Below, one piece after another: positions 41,785-47,455 of a DNA stretch of 49,958 bases; position 1 is the stretch's first letter; each line of letters starts with the position of its first letter. The notes under the pieces were generated by a model. It made no database searches. It saw nothing but the letters and a program-made list of their open reading frames with translations, and was not told where the DNA came from. The translations under genes were made by a program, and so were the position numbers. Source of the DNA: a virus; the IMG/VR virus record IMGVR_UViG_3300046466_000125, positions 1 to 49,958 of that record. One strand, 5' to 3'.

Positions 41785-41990
41785 GAAAAGGACCTCCGTC
41801 CAAGTAATGCTACGCGCTAGCCTCTGTACGGCAACCTAAGAAGCGGCAAGTACCGTGGAGGTGTGGAGCCTTTGGCCCTGTAAAAGTACGTGCACGGAAA
41901 TTACAGGGTTTGATATGAATAAAAACACCTACCCTAAAAGAGGGAAAGAATAAGGGTAGGTAATGGTGAGAAGAGTCTTACCGTTACCAC
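41785..41990 (+). ncRNA. Candidate structured RNA 1 (multi-hairpin, GC-richer)
   Basis: A gene-free, locally GC-richer stretch. Visible stems are: GGAC/GTCC (41790-41801); CCTC plus ACGG (41821-41831) with CCGT plus GAGG (41853-41861); CCCTGTAA/TTACAGGG (41876-41883 with 41901-41908), whose 17-base loop holds the palindrome CGTGCACG; ACCTACCCT/AGGGTAGGT (41927-41935 with 41953-41961); and a 12-bp stem (41959-41970 with 41977-41988) containing two G-U pairs. Stems 4 and 5 share three bases, so they may compete. No T-run follows, so simple termination is unlikely. I know no Rfam family that fits. Confidence 0.5.
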
Positions 41991-42005
41991 TTTAAATCAA
42001 CGATG

Positions 42006-42218
42006 TCAAATTGTATTCTCTGGAGTGCAATAAAATTTTATAAACATATTATATTTGTTAACTTCTACTGGACCTATCTCTCTCATTTTTATAGTAGACT
42101 GCTCATAACCAAACATTAAACAATCATATTGCGTATCAAATCTTGTTGGCCATTCGTACGGCTCCAGGCAAGATCCTGCAACTTGTGAGCAAATAACTAA
42201 ACTTAACAATATTTTCAT
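42006..42218 (-). CDS. Small secreted protein (minus strand)
   Basis: A 70-aa protein with an N-terminal signal peptide (MKILLSLVICSQVAG) and three later cysteines (SCLEPYEW, DCLMFGYEQ, KFYCTPENTI). The motif DCLMFGYEQ followed by VNKYNMFIKFYC is, in my memory, a small conserved family in SAR11-type phages. It probably acts in the periplasm or at the membrane. ATG 42218 overlaps the first base of a plus-strand TTGACA box. Its 3' end faces the structured RNA 1. Confidence 0.55.
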   Translation of the reverse strand: MKILLSLVICSQVAGSCLEPYEWPTRFDTQYDCLMFGYEQSTIKMREIGPVEVNKYNMFIKFYCTPENTI

Positions 42219-42246
42219 TGACAATCCTATATTATCACCTATATAT
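42218..42246 (+). promoter_or_regulatory. Sigma70-like promoter, overlapping the start of a divergent gene
   Basis: TTGACA (42218-42223) with a TATATA box at 42240-42245 (16-base spacer). The -35 box overlaps the ATG of the minus-strand secreted protein. A TATAGG box on the minus strand (42226-42231) could drive that gene leaderless. Downstream the plus gene at 42275 has a GAAAGG ribosome site. Confidence 0.5.
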
Positions 42247-42274
42247 GGGTTATAAATATGAAAGGAAAAAACTT

Positions 42275-42448
42275 ATGACAGACATGAGTAAGTATAAGAA
42301 TGTTTCTCTATCAAAAGAAACATACAGGGTTTTAGAAGCATTGTCGAAGGTAATATTGCCCGACGCAAAATTAAGTGTAGCTAAAACAATTGAAGCAATA
42401 GCAAACGAGAAAGCGAAGAAATTAAATGGCAAAGTTAAAAAAAGCTAG
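42275..42448 (+). CDS. Ribbon-helix-helix-like DNA-binding protein
   Basis: A 57-aa protein with the layout of a CopG/Arc-type fold: a short strand KYKNVSLS, then KETYRVLEALSKVI, a turn with LPDAK, and KLSVAKTIEAIANEKAKKLN. I chose ATG 42275, with AAAGG nine bases upstream, over the upstream in-frame ATG at 42245. It is the only clear small DNA-binding regulator in the early half, so it is a candidate for binding the nearby promoters. It overlaps the next start by 23 bases. Confidence 0.55.
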   Translation: MTDMSKYKNVSLSKETYRVLEALSKVILPDAKLSVAKTIEAIANEKAKKLNGKVKKS

Positions 42449-42620
42449 GTTAAAGAAATACATTTGTCCTACCTGTAAAGGTAATGGCTTTGTAAAAGTA
42501 GCTAGTCTAATGGAAGAAGACACAGTTCACCAATGCTGGGACTGTGACTCGGAAGGGGAGTTATATGAGACGAGTAATGATGGTCTTATTGATGATGGTG
42601 GTTCTTACCAGTTGCACTAA
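42426..42620 (+). CDS. Small DnaJ-type zinc protein
   Basis: A 64-aa protein with two CxxCxG(N/D)G-like halves: CPTCKGNGF (residues 13-21) and CWDCDSEGE (36-44), separated by about 16 residues. This matches half of a DnaJ zinc-binding module. A basic N-terminus precedes it. It overlaps genes on both sides. Such stand-alone modules are known in phages and may act as protein-binding adaptors; function unproven. Confidence 0.55.
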   Translation: MAKLKKARLKKYICPTCKGNGFVKVASLMEEDTVHQCWDCDSEGELYETSNDGLIDDGGSYQLH

Positions 42621-42693
42621 AGATCTAAAGTTTGATGGCTTTGATCCAGCAACATCAATAGTAAAATGGGTATTTACAAATGGCTCAGAGTAA
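42565..42693 (+). CDS. Small lipoprotein
   Basis: A 42-aa protein with a signal sequence (MRRVMMVLLMMVVLTSC) ending in a lipobox L-T-S-C (Cys17), followed by a short mature part (TKDLKFDGFDPATSIVKWVF). AAGGGGAG precedes the ATG. It should be lipid-anchored in an outer or inner membrane. Very short lipoproteins can be outer-membrane spanins, but no matching inner partner is clear nearby. It overlaps genes at both ends in other frames. Confidence 0.55.
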   Translation: MRRVMMVLLMMVVLTSCTKDLKFDGFDPATSIVKWVFTNGSE

Positions 42694-43384
42694 TATTTCA
42701 AAAGAAAAAGATTTTAGAACTAAAGTTTTAAAATATTTTGTCGATGGTAAACCTACTCTTAAATATAGAGAGATAGCTAAACTAGCCGGCTGTTCTCTTG
42801 GAATGGTAAGTTATTACAAAGATCCTGAACGAGCTATACAAAGAATAAACGAAAACTCTGGTAGAACTAAATGGCACAAAGTATGGGCCTATCTATTTAG
42901 ACCTAGAGGAAAAAAACAAATAAAAGAGGAGACGTTTACAACTTTATTACGTAAGAAAGGTAGAGCTTTTCTATATGGTTGTAAGCGGTATCCAGAAGGA
43001 GAAACATACATGTCAAATAAAGAAAAACTACAACACAAAGGAATCGCGGTCAAAGATTGTTTGAATGAAATCTGGCCTGGAATAGAAGTTAACGAGAAGA
43101 CACCAGTACAATCATTACACCCACATACTAAAGAATGGGATTTTTATGCGGATGGTAAACCCATCATGTCTCCACATACACGATCAGCTATCACTGGAAA
43201 TGTTATAAATGCTAAAAGTAATTATACTGAAGTAGATCATAGAGATAGTGATAGAACTAACAATCATCCAAGTAACTTTTCTTTTGCTGAAAGATATGCT
43301 AATGCTATGAAAGGTGAGTTAACTTATAGAGAATTATATGAACGAGTATGTAGAGTTAAGGAGTTTTTAGAAAAATATGTCTAA
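42680..43384 (+). CDS. HNH-like endonuclease with N-terminal HTH
   Basis: A 234-aa protein. Residues 26-58 look like a helix-turn-helix (KYREIAKLAGCSLGMVSYY). Near the C-terminus, VDHRDSDRTNNHPSN (Asp186, His187, Asn194, Asn199) matches an HNH motif, the DH...N...H...N pattern, followed by a helical NAMKGELTYRELYERV. I recall close relatives annotated as endonucleases in SAR11-type phages. It could be a free-standing homing or replication-associated nuclease. It overlaps the lipoprotein by 14 bases. Confidence 0.6.
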   Translation: MAQSNISKEKDFRTKVLKYFVDGKPTLKYREIAKLAGCSLGMVSYYKDPERAIQRINENSGRTKWHKVWAYLFRPRGKKQIKEETFTTLLRKKGRAFLYGCKRYPEGETYMSNKEKLQHKGIAVKDCLNEIWPGIEVNEKTPVQSLHPHTKEWDFYADGKPIMSPHTRSAITGNVINAKSNYTEVDHRDSDRTNNHPSNFSFAERYANAMKGELTYRELYERVCRVKEFLEKYV

Positions 43385-43577
43385 GAATAAAAAGCCAAAA
43401 TGGGACGGAAAATCAAGGGTTTCTAATGATACCTATCGTAAAAGATGGGGTGAAATATTTGGAAAAAAAGAAAAGAAAGATGAACATCTAGAGTTCTACG
43501 AAGACATGCCCGAGAGAGATATACCATTACATGAAGACGATGAAAAATATTTAAAAGAATTAAAAAATAAACTATGA
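43377..43577 (+). CDS. Hypothetical small charged protein
   Basis: A 66-aa protein, basic at the start (MSKNKKPKWDGKSRVSNDTY) and acidic at the end (DIPLHEDDEKYLKELKNKL). No cysteine, no membrane segment. Overlaps the nuclease gene by eight bases and the next start by four (ATGA). Function unknown. Confidence 0.5.
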   Translation: MSKNKKPKWDGKSRVSNDTYRKRWGEIFGKKEKKDEHLEFYEDMPERDIPLHEDDEKYLKELKNKL

Positions 43578-43714
43578 TTGATAGATTGATATATAAATTT
43601 TGTGGATTCCTGGACGATTGTATATCGGCTGTTGAAACTTATATCATTAAGATGAGTGAGTGGTGCTGGCATACTAGAGTAAAATTATTAAGAAAGAGAA
43701 GAAAGAAAAAATGA
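43574..43714 (+). CDS. Small basic protein with hydrophobic patches
   Basis: A 46-aa protein (MIDRLIYKFCGFLDDCISAV, then WCWHTRVKLLRKRRKKK). The middle is amphipathic and the C-terminus is a run of basic residues. Start and stop overlap both neighbours (ATGA). I recall a similar short protein before exonuclease-type genes in SAR11-type phages. Function unknown. Confidence 0.45.
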   Translation: MIDRLIYKFCGFLDDCISAVETYIIKMSEWCWHTRVKLLRKRRKKK

Positions 43715-44475
43715 TGAATGAAGAAGATATTCAAGAGTACCATAACATAGGTAAAAAGATAAAACATAATAGTAAATATACATACATCGATGGTACAAGG
43801 AGCGATGACCATGGAACACGGACCTATGATGTAGCCGGACACAGATTACCATCAGTCACGACTATTTTATCACGGACCAAGGACCAGACATTCTTGAAAG
43901 AATGGAAAGCCAAAGTTGGTGAAAAGAAAGCGGAAGAGATTAAGAATCTATCTAGTAATCGTGGTACTGCGATGCATAAATTTTTAGAAAAATATGTATT
44001 GGGTGAAGGTTATGATGATCTTACAGAATTAGGAAAGGTAGCTAAAAAGATGGCTTCCAAGGTCATAGACATAGGTTTAACGCCGGTCAATGAATATTAC
44101 GGCTCAGAGGTCACGTTATACTATCCAGGGCTCTATGCGGGCTCAACAGATTTAATTTGTTCTCACAATGGTAAAGAGACTGTTGTTGACTTCAAACAAT
44201 CAAATAGACCAAAGCAAAGAGAATGGGTTGGAGATTATTTTTTACAGATTGCAGCTTATGCAATGGCTCATGACTACGTCCATAACTCGAAAATAGAGCA
44301 AGGAGTCATAATGATGTGTACTCCTGATCTATATTATCAAGAATTTGTTGTCGAAGGTGCTGAATTAAGGCGCTATAAGCATGAGTTTTTGAAAAGATTG
44401 GACATGTATTATGACCTAAAACACGACGAAAAAGAACAAGCAAATGTAAAAATGAAAGAGGAGGACTTTAAATGA
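43711..44475 (+). CDS. PD-(D/E)XK exonuclease, RecB/Cas4-like
   Basis: A 254-aa nuclease. Core residues are in order: RGTAMHKFLE (His89), SEVTLYY (Glu133), YAGSTDLI (Asp147), VVDFKQSNRPK (Asp160, Lys162) and YFLQIAAYA (Gln179, Tyr183). This is the Cas4/RecB-family layout, used by phages for DNA degradation or recombination. The iron-sulfur cysteine cluster of Cas4 is not seen. Either of two tandem ATG codons (43711 or 43714) may start it. It overlaps the preceding microprotein by four bases. Confidence 0.75.
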   Translation: MMNEEDIQEYHNIGKKIKHNSKYTYIDGTRSDDHGTRTYDVAGHRLPSVTTILSRTKDQTFLKEWKAKVGEKKAEEIKNLSSNRGTAMHKFLEKYVLGEGYDDLTELGKVAKKMASKVIDIGLTPVNEYYGSEVTLYYPGLYAGSTDLICSHNGKETVVDFKQSNRPKQREWVGDYFLQIAAYAMAHDYVHNSKIEQGVIMMCTPDLYYQEFVVEGAELRRYKHEFLKRLDMYYDLKHDEKEQANVKMKEEDFK

Positions 44476-44564
44476 CACTAGACGGATATTATTTTGATGG
44501 CAAAAAGTCATGGAAAATATACAAAAAGAAAGATGGGACTGTTATAATGAGGAGGTGGAAATGA
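44472..44564 (+). CDS. Hypothetical 30-aa protein
   Basis: A 30-aa basic protein (MTLDGYYFDGKKSWKIYKKK then a short tail) between the exonuclease stop and the next gene's start, overlapping both by four bases (ATGA). The pattern is Tyr/Lys-rich with no domain. Overlap style matches neighbouring genuine small genes, but the coding status is uncertain. Confidence 0.35.
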   Translation: MTLDGYYFDGKKSWKIYKKKDGTVIMRRWK

Positions 44565-44785
44565 ATGACAACATTAGAAAGGTTCTAAACTACAGATACA
44601 ATGCAGAGATAGAAGACGCAAAGTACAAGATCAAATGTTATAGTGAGCAAGAACTAATTATACCCGAACACCCAGATATTACAGGTGAGATAGACAAATT
44701 ACTTGAAAAAATTGCCCAGGCCGAAGAAAAGATGGCAGTAATAGAGCTACATTATGGCCAAAAAGAGGCAAAGAACATACTATAA
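44561..44785 (+). CDS. Hypothetical coiled-coil protein
   Basis: A 74-aa charged, helical protein (NDNIRKVLNYRYNAEIEDAK, then GEIDKLLEKIAQAEEKMAVI). I chose ATG 44561 with GAGGAGG seven bases upstream rather than the ATG at 44510 inside the preceding frame. Ends at the left arm of a large inverted repeat. No domain recognised; the helical heptads suggest oligomerisation. Confidence 0.5.
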   Translation: MNDNIRKVLNYRYNAEIEDAKYKIKCYSEQELIIPEHPDITGEIDKLLEKIAQAEEKMAVIELHYGQKEAKNIL

Positions 44786-45018
44786 GGGATCTGAAAAGTT
44801 TTAAAAATTTTTTAGAAAAAAAATCAGCAAAAAAAAGTGTACTTTTGTACTTTTGGCTTAAAAGTGTTGGTATTACTAGCTTTAGGGTGGACACTTTTAG
44901 GGACACTTTTTGTTTAGGTGGACAGAAAATAATGTCCACCTATGGGTATATACAAAAAGGCCTTCCGCGAAAGGTTTCAGTTTTGTCTCGTTAGTTCAAA
45001 ACTTTCTAGATCCCTTAT
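44782..45018. other. Inverted-repeat-bounded structured region (candidate RNA or origin)
   Basis: A gene-free 237-base element. Ends 44782-44802 and 44998-45018 are inverted copies over 21 bases with two differences; in RNA one is a G-U pair and one a mismatch. Inside are TAGGTGGACA/TGTCCACCTA (44925-44934 with 44943-44952), TAAAAGTGT/ACACTTTTA (about 44861-44899), a small CCTT/AAGG hairpin near 44970, several ACTTTT or ACACTTTT direct copies and an A/T-rich run. The set would suit a long structured RNA, a terminator array or an AT-rich origin. Nothing identifies which. Confidence 0.5.
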
Positions 45019-45039
45019 GTAAATATGATAGAAGAGATT

Positions 45040-45327
45040 ATGCCTAGGAAAAGACGAAAAAGAATTGCAACTGAAAGTGCTCCCGAGATACCTTATCCGA
45101 GAGTCAGAGTGGAGTGGATTGATTGTGTCAGTGACTCTGGCTGGGCTACTGATAAAGAGTTTGATAAGATGAAGTTAGCAAGACCGGTCAATGAAGGTTG
45201 GTTATATTCTAAAGATGATAAGTCTATAAAACTATTTGCGTCTTACGATAAAGATGAAGATGGAATTACTTTTGGGGATCGGACGATGATTCCTCGTCAG
45301 TGGGTAAAGAAGATTCAGAAACTTTAG
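45040..45327 (+). CDS. Conserved hypothetical protein
   Basis: A 95-aa protein with a basic start (MPRKRRKRIATESAPEIPYP) and a compact alpha/beta body (VRVEWIDCVSDSGWATDKEF, YSKDDKSIKLFASYDKDEDG, RTMIPRQWVKKI). I chose ATG 45040, preceded by AGAAGAG; an in-frame ATG at 45025 would add five residues. I recall relatives in SAR11-type phages. It overlaps the convergent small terminase gene by 62 bases at the 3' end. Function unknown. Confidence 0.55.
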   Translation: MPRKRRKRIATESAPEIPYPRVRVEWIDCVSDSGWATDKEFDKMKLARPVNEGWLYSKDDKSIKLFASYDKDEDGITFGDRTMIPRQWVKKIQKL

Positions 45328-45787
45328 ATGGAGTCACATTTAAAAGAGGTGCGTAGTCATCTAAGATTTGTTTCATTCTTGCTTCTAGTTCTTGTTCTGA
45401 CATGTCTTCTAATTTCCCAGTTTTTATTATTTTTCTGTCTATGTATAGTCCTGCTGCCTTGCCTCTGTTCGCTTCAGCATTTACAGCAGAAGAGAAAGAT
45501 CCTTTCTTCAACGCAGCTTCACGAAGTCTAGCAAGTTCTGCAACATGGCCTTCATAAGTCACTTCATGTTTTCTTAATCTCTCTTCTCTCAACTCACCTA
45601 TGTATTTAACAACGAGTGGTGATAGTCTAGGATTACATAGTTCGGACCCTTCTTGTCTTGCTCTGTTAGGTGAATACCCTGCTTTGATCGCAGCTTCTTT
45701 TTGAGTCAGCGGTCCTGTCTCATCACCGAATACTAAAAACTCGGCGAATCTCATTTGCATTTCTGTTAGTCTCTTTGGTAAACCCAT
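45266..45787 (-). CDS. Terminase small subunit
   Basis: A 173-aa protein on the minus strand. The N-terminal half has the pattern of phage small terminases: LTEMQMRFAEFLVF, then a helix-turn-helix (QKEAAIKAGYSPNRARQEGS) and NPRLSPLVVKYIGELREERL. It recognises packaging sites and works with the large subunit, which is not in the window. The C-terminal 30 residues are acidic and Ser-rich. The predicted −35 TTGACT (45818-45823) is 36 bases from ATG 45787, so the transcript is probably leaderless. It converges on the 45040 gene. Confidence 0.75.
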   Translation of the reverse strand: MGLPKRLTEMQMRFAEFLVFGDETGPLTQKEAAIKAGYSPNRARQEGSELCNPRLSPLVVKYIGELREERLRKHEVTYEGHVAELARLREAALKKGSFSSAVNAEANRGKAAGLYIDRKIIKTGKLEDMSEQELEARMKQILDDYAPLLNVTPSKVSESSLPTDEESSSDPQK

Positions 45788-45824
45788 GGTTGACAATTTA
45801 GGGTAACTATCCTATAAAGTCAAT
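45788..45824. promoter_or_regulatory. Overlapping divergent promoter pair (leaderless on both strands)
   Basis: Plus strand: TTGACA (45790-45795), 17 bases, TATAAA (45813-45818), ATG at 45825. Minus strand: TTGACT (complement of 45818-45823), 17 bases, TAAATT (complement of 45795-45800), ATG at 45787. Both initiators fall on the predicted first transcript base, so the 37-base gap holds both promoters and no leader. Confidence 0.55.
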
Positions 45825-46013
45825 ATGAAAGATTTATCTGAAAGAATCAAAGATTTAGAAACTATCAATGAAACCCACCGACAGCTTAATAGTGATTTGC
45901 GTATACGTTTACAAGAATTAGAATCTGAGAATATAAAAGATAAAAATCTATTGCAAGGTTATAAAAAAGTGATAGAGGAATTAACAGACAAGCTAAGAAA
46001 AAAAGGATCATGA
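45825..46013 (+). CDS. Small coiled-coil protein
   Basis: A 62-aa coiled-coil protein (LSERIKDLETINETHRQLNS, LQELESENIKDKNLLQGYKK). ATG 45825 lies 35 bases after the first base of the TTGACA box, with no ribosome site between, so translation from a leaderless mRNA is predicted. It shares its promoter region with the divergent small terminase gene. The stop overlaps the next start (ATGA). Function unknown. Confidence 0.55.
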   Translation: MKDLSERIKDLETINETHRQLNSDLRIRLQELESENIKDKNLLQGYKKVIEELTDKLRKKGS

Positions 46014-46249
46014 GAGTAAAAGATCTACAAGAATTTCTTGCGCAGTTCACGACCGGCTCCGACGCTATCAAGAATGCAGTTTTATTTTGTGAAGTAAACG
46101 GAACTTTGTACGACATAAGAAGAATGGAAGTACACGAGAACTCACAACCTATTCCAGGATTCAAAGGACACTCTGCTCACAGATTAGTTCTTAAAACACA
46201 AAGACCTTCTAGTATTATCTTGCCAGATAAACTAGCAAAGGACTATTAA
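46010..46249 (+). CDS. Hypothetical small protein
   Basis: A 79-aa protein with a helical start (VKDLQEFLAQFTTGSDAIKN) and a beta-rich body (AVLFCEVNGTLYDIRRMEVH, HRLVLKTQRPSS). I recall close relatives in marine phages at similar positions. Starts inside the preceding stop (ATGA). No functional motif seen. Confidence 0.5.
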   Translation: MRVKDLQEFLAQFTTGSDAIKNAVLFCEVNGTLYDIRRMEVHENSQPIPGFKGHSAHRLVLKTQRPSSIILPDKLAKDY

Positions 46250-46278
46250 ATGAATGACAATGTTACCCCTAAAAATAC

Positions 46279-46647
46279 ATGGGACCAGAGCGTAAATTAT
46301 ATCAAAAAGTTAAGAATTCTATCGACAATATTTCATGGATTAGGATTGAAAACTTTAGCTTACTTGGTACTCCCGATCTATTGGGCTATAATAATTCTGG
46401 CCACTTTTTCACTGTAGAACTTAAAGTTACGAAGAGTAACAAGGTACGCCTATCTCCACATCAAATTAGCTTCCATGTTAAGCATCCGAAGAATAGTTTT
46501 ATCCTAGTAGAGGCCCTTGGTCAAAGGACCGTGAAACTTTTTCCAGGGTCCAAGGTTCAAGAGCTTGCAGCTTGTGGCTTGGAGCTTGAAGCTTGCAGCG
46601 AAGGGCTTGAAGCTTGTGGCTTGTATCTTTCAAAGCTTGGAGCTTGA
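46279..46647 (+). CDS. VRR-NUC-like nuclease with repeat-derived tail
   Basis: A 122-aa protein. Residues 30-65 match a PD-(D/E)XK pattern: GTPDLLG (Asp33), then FFTVELKV (Glu47, Lys49) and SPHQISFH (His61, Gln62), as in VRR-NUC nucleases. The length is typical up to about residue 92. The remaining 30 residues (QELAACGLELEACSEGLEAC and on) are translated from the GCTTG heptamer repeats, so they are probably an accidental extension of the gene into the repeat. No clear upstream ribosome site. Confidence 0.6.
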   Translation: MGPERKLYQKVKNSIDNISWIRIENFSLLGTPDLLGYNNSGHFFTVELKVTKSNKVRLSPHQISFHVKHPKNSFILVEALGQRTVKLFPGSKVQELAACGLELEACSEGLEACGLYLSKLGA

Positions 46648-46676
46648 CGCTTGAAGCTTGATGCTTGAGGCTTGAA
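46563..46676. repeat. Heptamer tandem repeat array R1 (GCTTGNN)
   Basis: Fourteen copies of GCTTGNN in an almost continuous 7-base register, interrupted once by a degenerate unit (46598-46604) and once by nine other bases (46626-46634). It lies in the 3' part of the VRR-NUC-like gene and beyond it. The unit reappears in R2. The variable last two bases are mostly AA, CA, TG or GA. No function can be assigned from sequence. Confidence 0.85.
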
Positions 46677-46761
46677 GGCCCGGACCAGGTGCACGCTACC
46701 ATTACACCCGTCGGCTAAAGTTAAGCTAATGACCTGATCCGATATTCCACGCGGGAATTTT

Positions 46762-47364
46762 TTAATGTTTTCCATAACTAACAGTTTTGATTGAGGCGTC
46801 CCAGCATTGTCTGCAGTCTCTGCACTCATTGTTTTGTTTAGGGGCCGGGCAGCTGGCGTTGCTGTTAACAACCTCCGAACTGTTAGGCCACGAAGCAGGC
46901 GCCCGCTGGTCAACCATGGGCGCGCTAAATCGTATGACTAAATTGTCAGGCTTGCCATCGAGGTGATCTTTGATCCAAGCTTCTCGAGTTGGCATCCAAT
47001 GCTTTTTTGTAGGTGTTAATCTACAGACTTCATAAATTTTGTTTAAATGATCTAGATCTTGAACGTCGCCGCTGTCGTGCCATCTAAAAACATCCGGCTT
47101 TTTACTGTTGATCAGGTGAGCCATTGCCTGGACCCAGTCCGAGCTCTTCAACGCTTCCAGCCTTCGATACTGTGCGTCCTGAACAACCTTGAAGACATAA
47201 CAGCCCTTGAGCGCATAACAGTCGAAGCATACGCTGCCCGGGACCTTCTGAAGCTTGCCGCCGGTCTTGCATTCTTTGGCAGGTAAACCTATCGACCAGC
47301 CAGGCATCTTTGACGGTTTGCTTAGGCTGCCTCCTATAATTTTTAATGCTTCATCTGTTTTCAT
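46762..47364 (-). CDS. GP88-like protein (minus strand)
   Basis: A 200-aa protein resembling, as I recall, the mycobacteriophage gene 88 family: KMPGWSIGLPAKECKTGGKL, then GSVCFDCYALKGCY and VFRWHDSGDVQDLDHLNKIY. It has a dense cysteine pattern, including a C-terminal cluster (SCPAPKQNNECRDCRQC), suggesting metal binding. It is GC-richer than its neighbours and is flanked by heptamer arrays on both sides, consistent with a horizontally acquired cassette. It has AAGGAG before the ATG and a promoter at 47385-47413. The biochemical role of the family is unknown. Confidence 0.6.
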   Translation of the reverse strand: MKTDEALKIIGGSLSKPSKMPGWSIGLPAKECKTGGKLQKVPGSVCFDCYALKGCYVFKVVQDAQYRRLEALKSSDWVQAMAHLINSKKPDVFRWHDSGDVQDLDHLNKIYEVCRLTPTKKHWMPTREAWIKDHLDGKPDNLVIRFSAPMVDQRAPASWPNSSEVVNSNASCPAPKQNNECRDCRQCWDASIKTVSYGKH

Positions 47365-47384
47365 AATTCTTTCTCCTTGATTCT

Positions 47385-47413
47385 CCTATAACACCATATA
47401 AACGTCTTGTCAA
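47385..47413 (-). promoter_or_regulatory. Minus-strand promoter for the GP88-like gene
   Basis: On the minus strand, TTGACA (complement of 47408-47413) is 17 bases from TATAGG (complement of 47385-47390). A leader of about 14 bases leads to an AAGGAG site and ATG 47364. The -35 box touches repeat array R2. Confidence 0.55.
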
Positions 47414-47455
47414 GCTTGCTGCTTGACGCTTGCAGCTTGCGGCTTGTTGCTTGGT
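47414..47455. repeat. Heptamer tandem repeat array R2 (GCTTGNN)
   Basis: Six perfect, uninterrupted copies of GCTTGNN in 7-base register, in the same orientation as R1. Array R1 and R2 flank the GP88-like gene at 86 and 49 bases. The first unit abuts the gene's promoter. Confidence 0.85.

Noticed and set aside
42275-42448. Lysogeny repressor
   Set aside because: The ribbon-helix-helix-like protein lacks a partner integrase or a classic repressor-Cro arrangement; a lytic early regulator is the simpler reading.
43711-44475. Cas4 of a CRISPR system
   Set aside because: No repeats or other Cas genes nearby, and the iron-sulfur cysteines are not seen; phage exonuclease is more likely.
46499-46913. 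Minus-strand frames with QAxSxKxQA-type repeats
   Set aside because: These are translations of the GCTTG heptamers in other frames, not evolved proteins; frames end arbitrarily.
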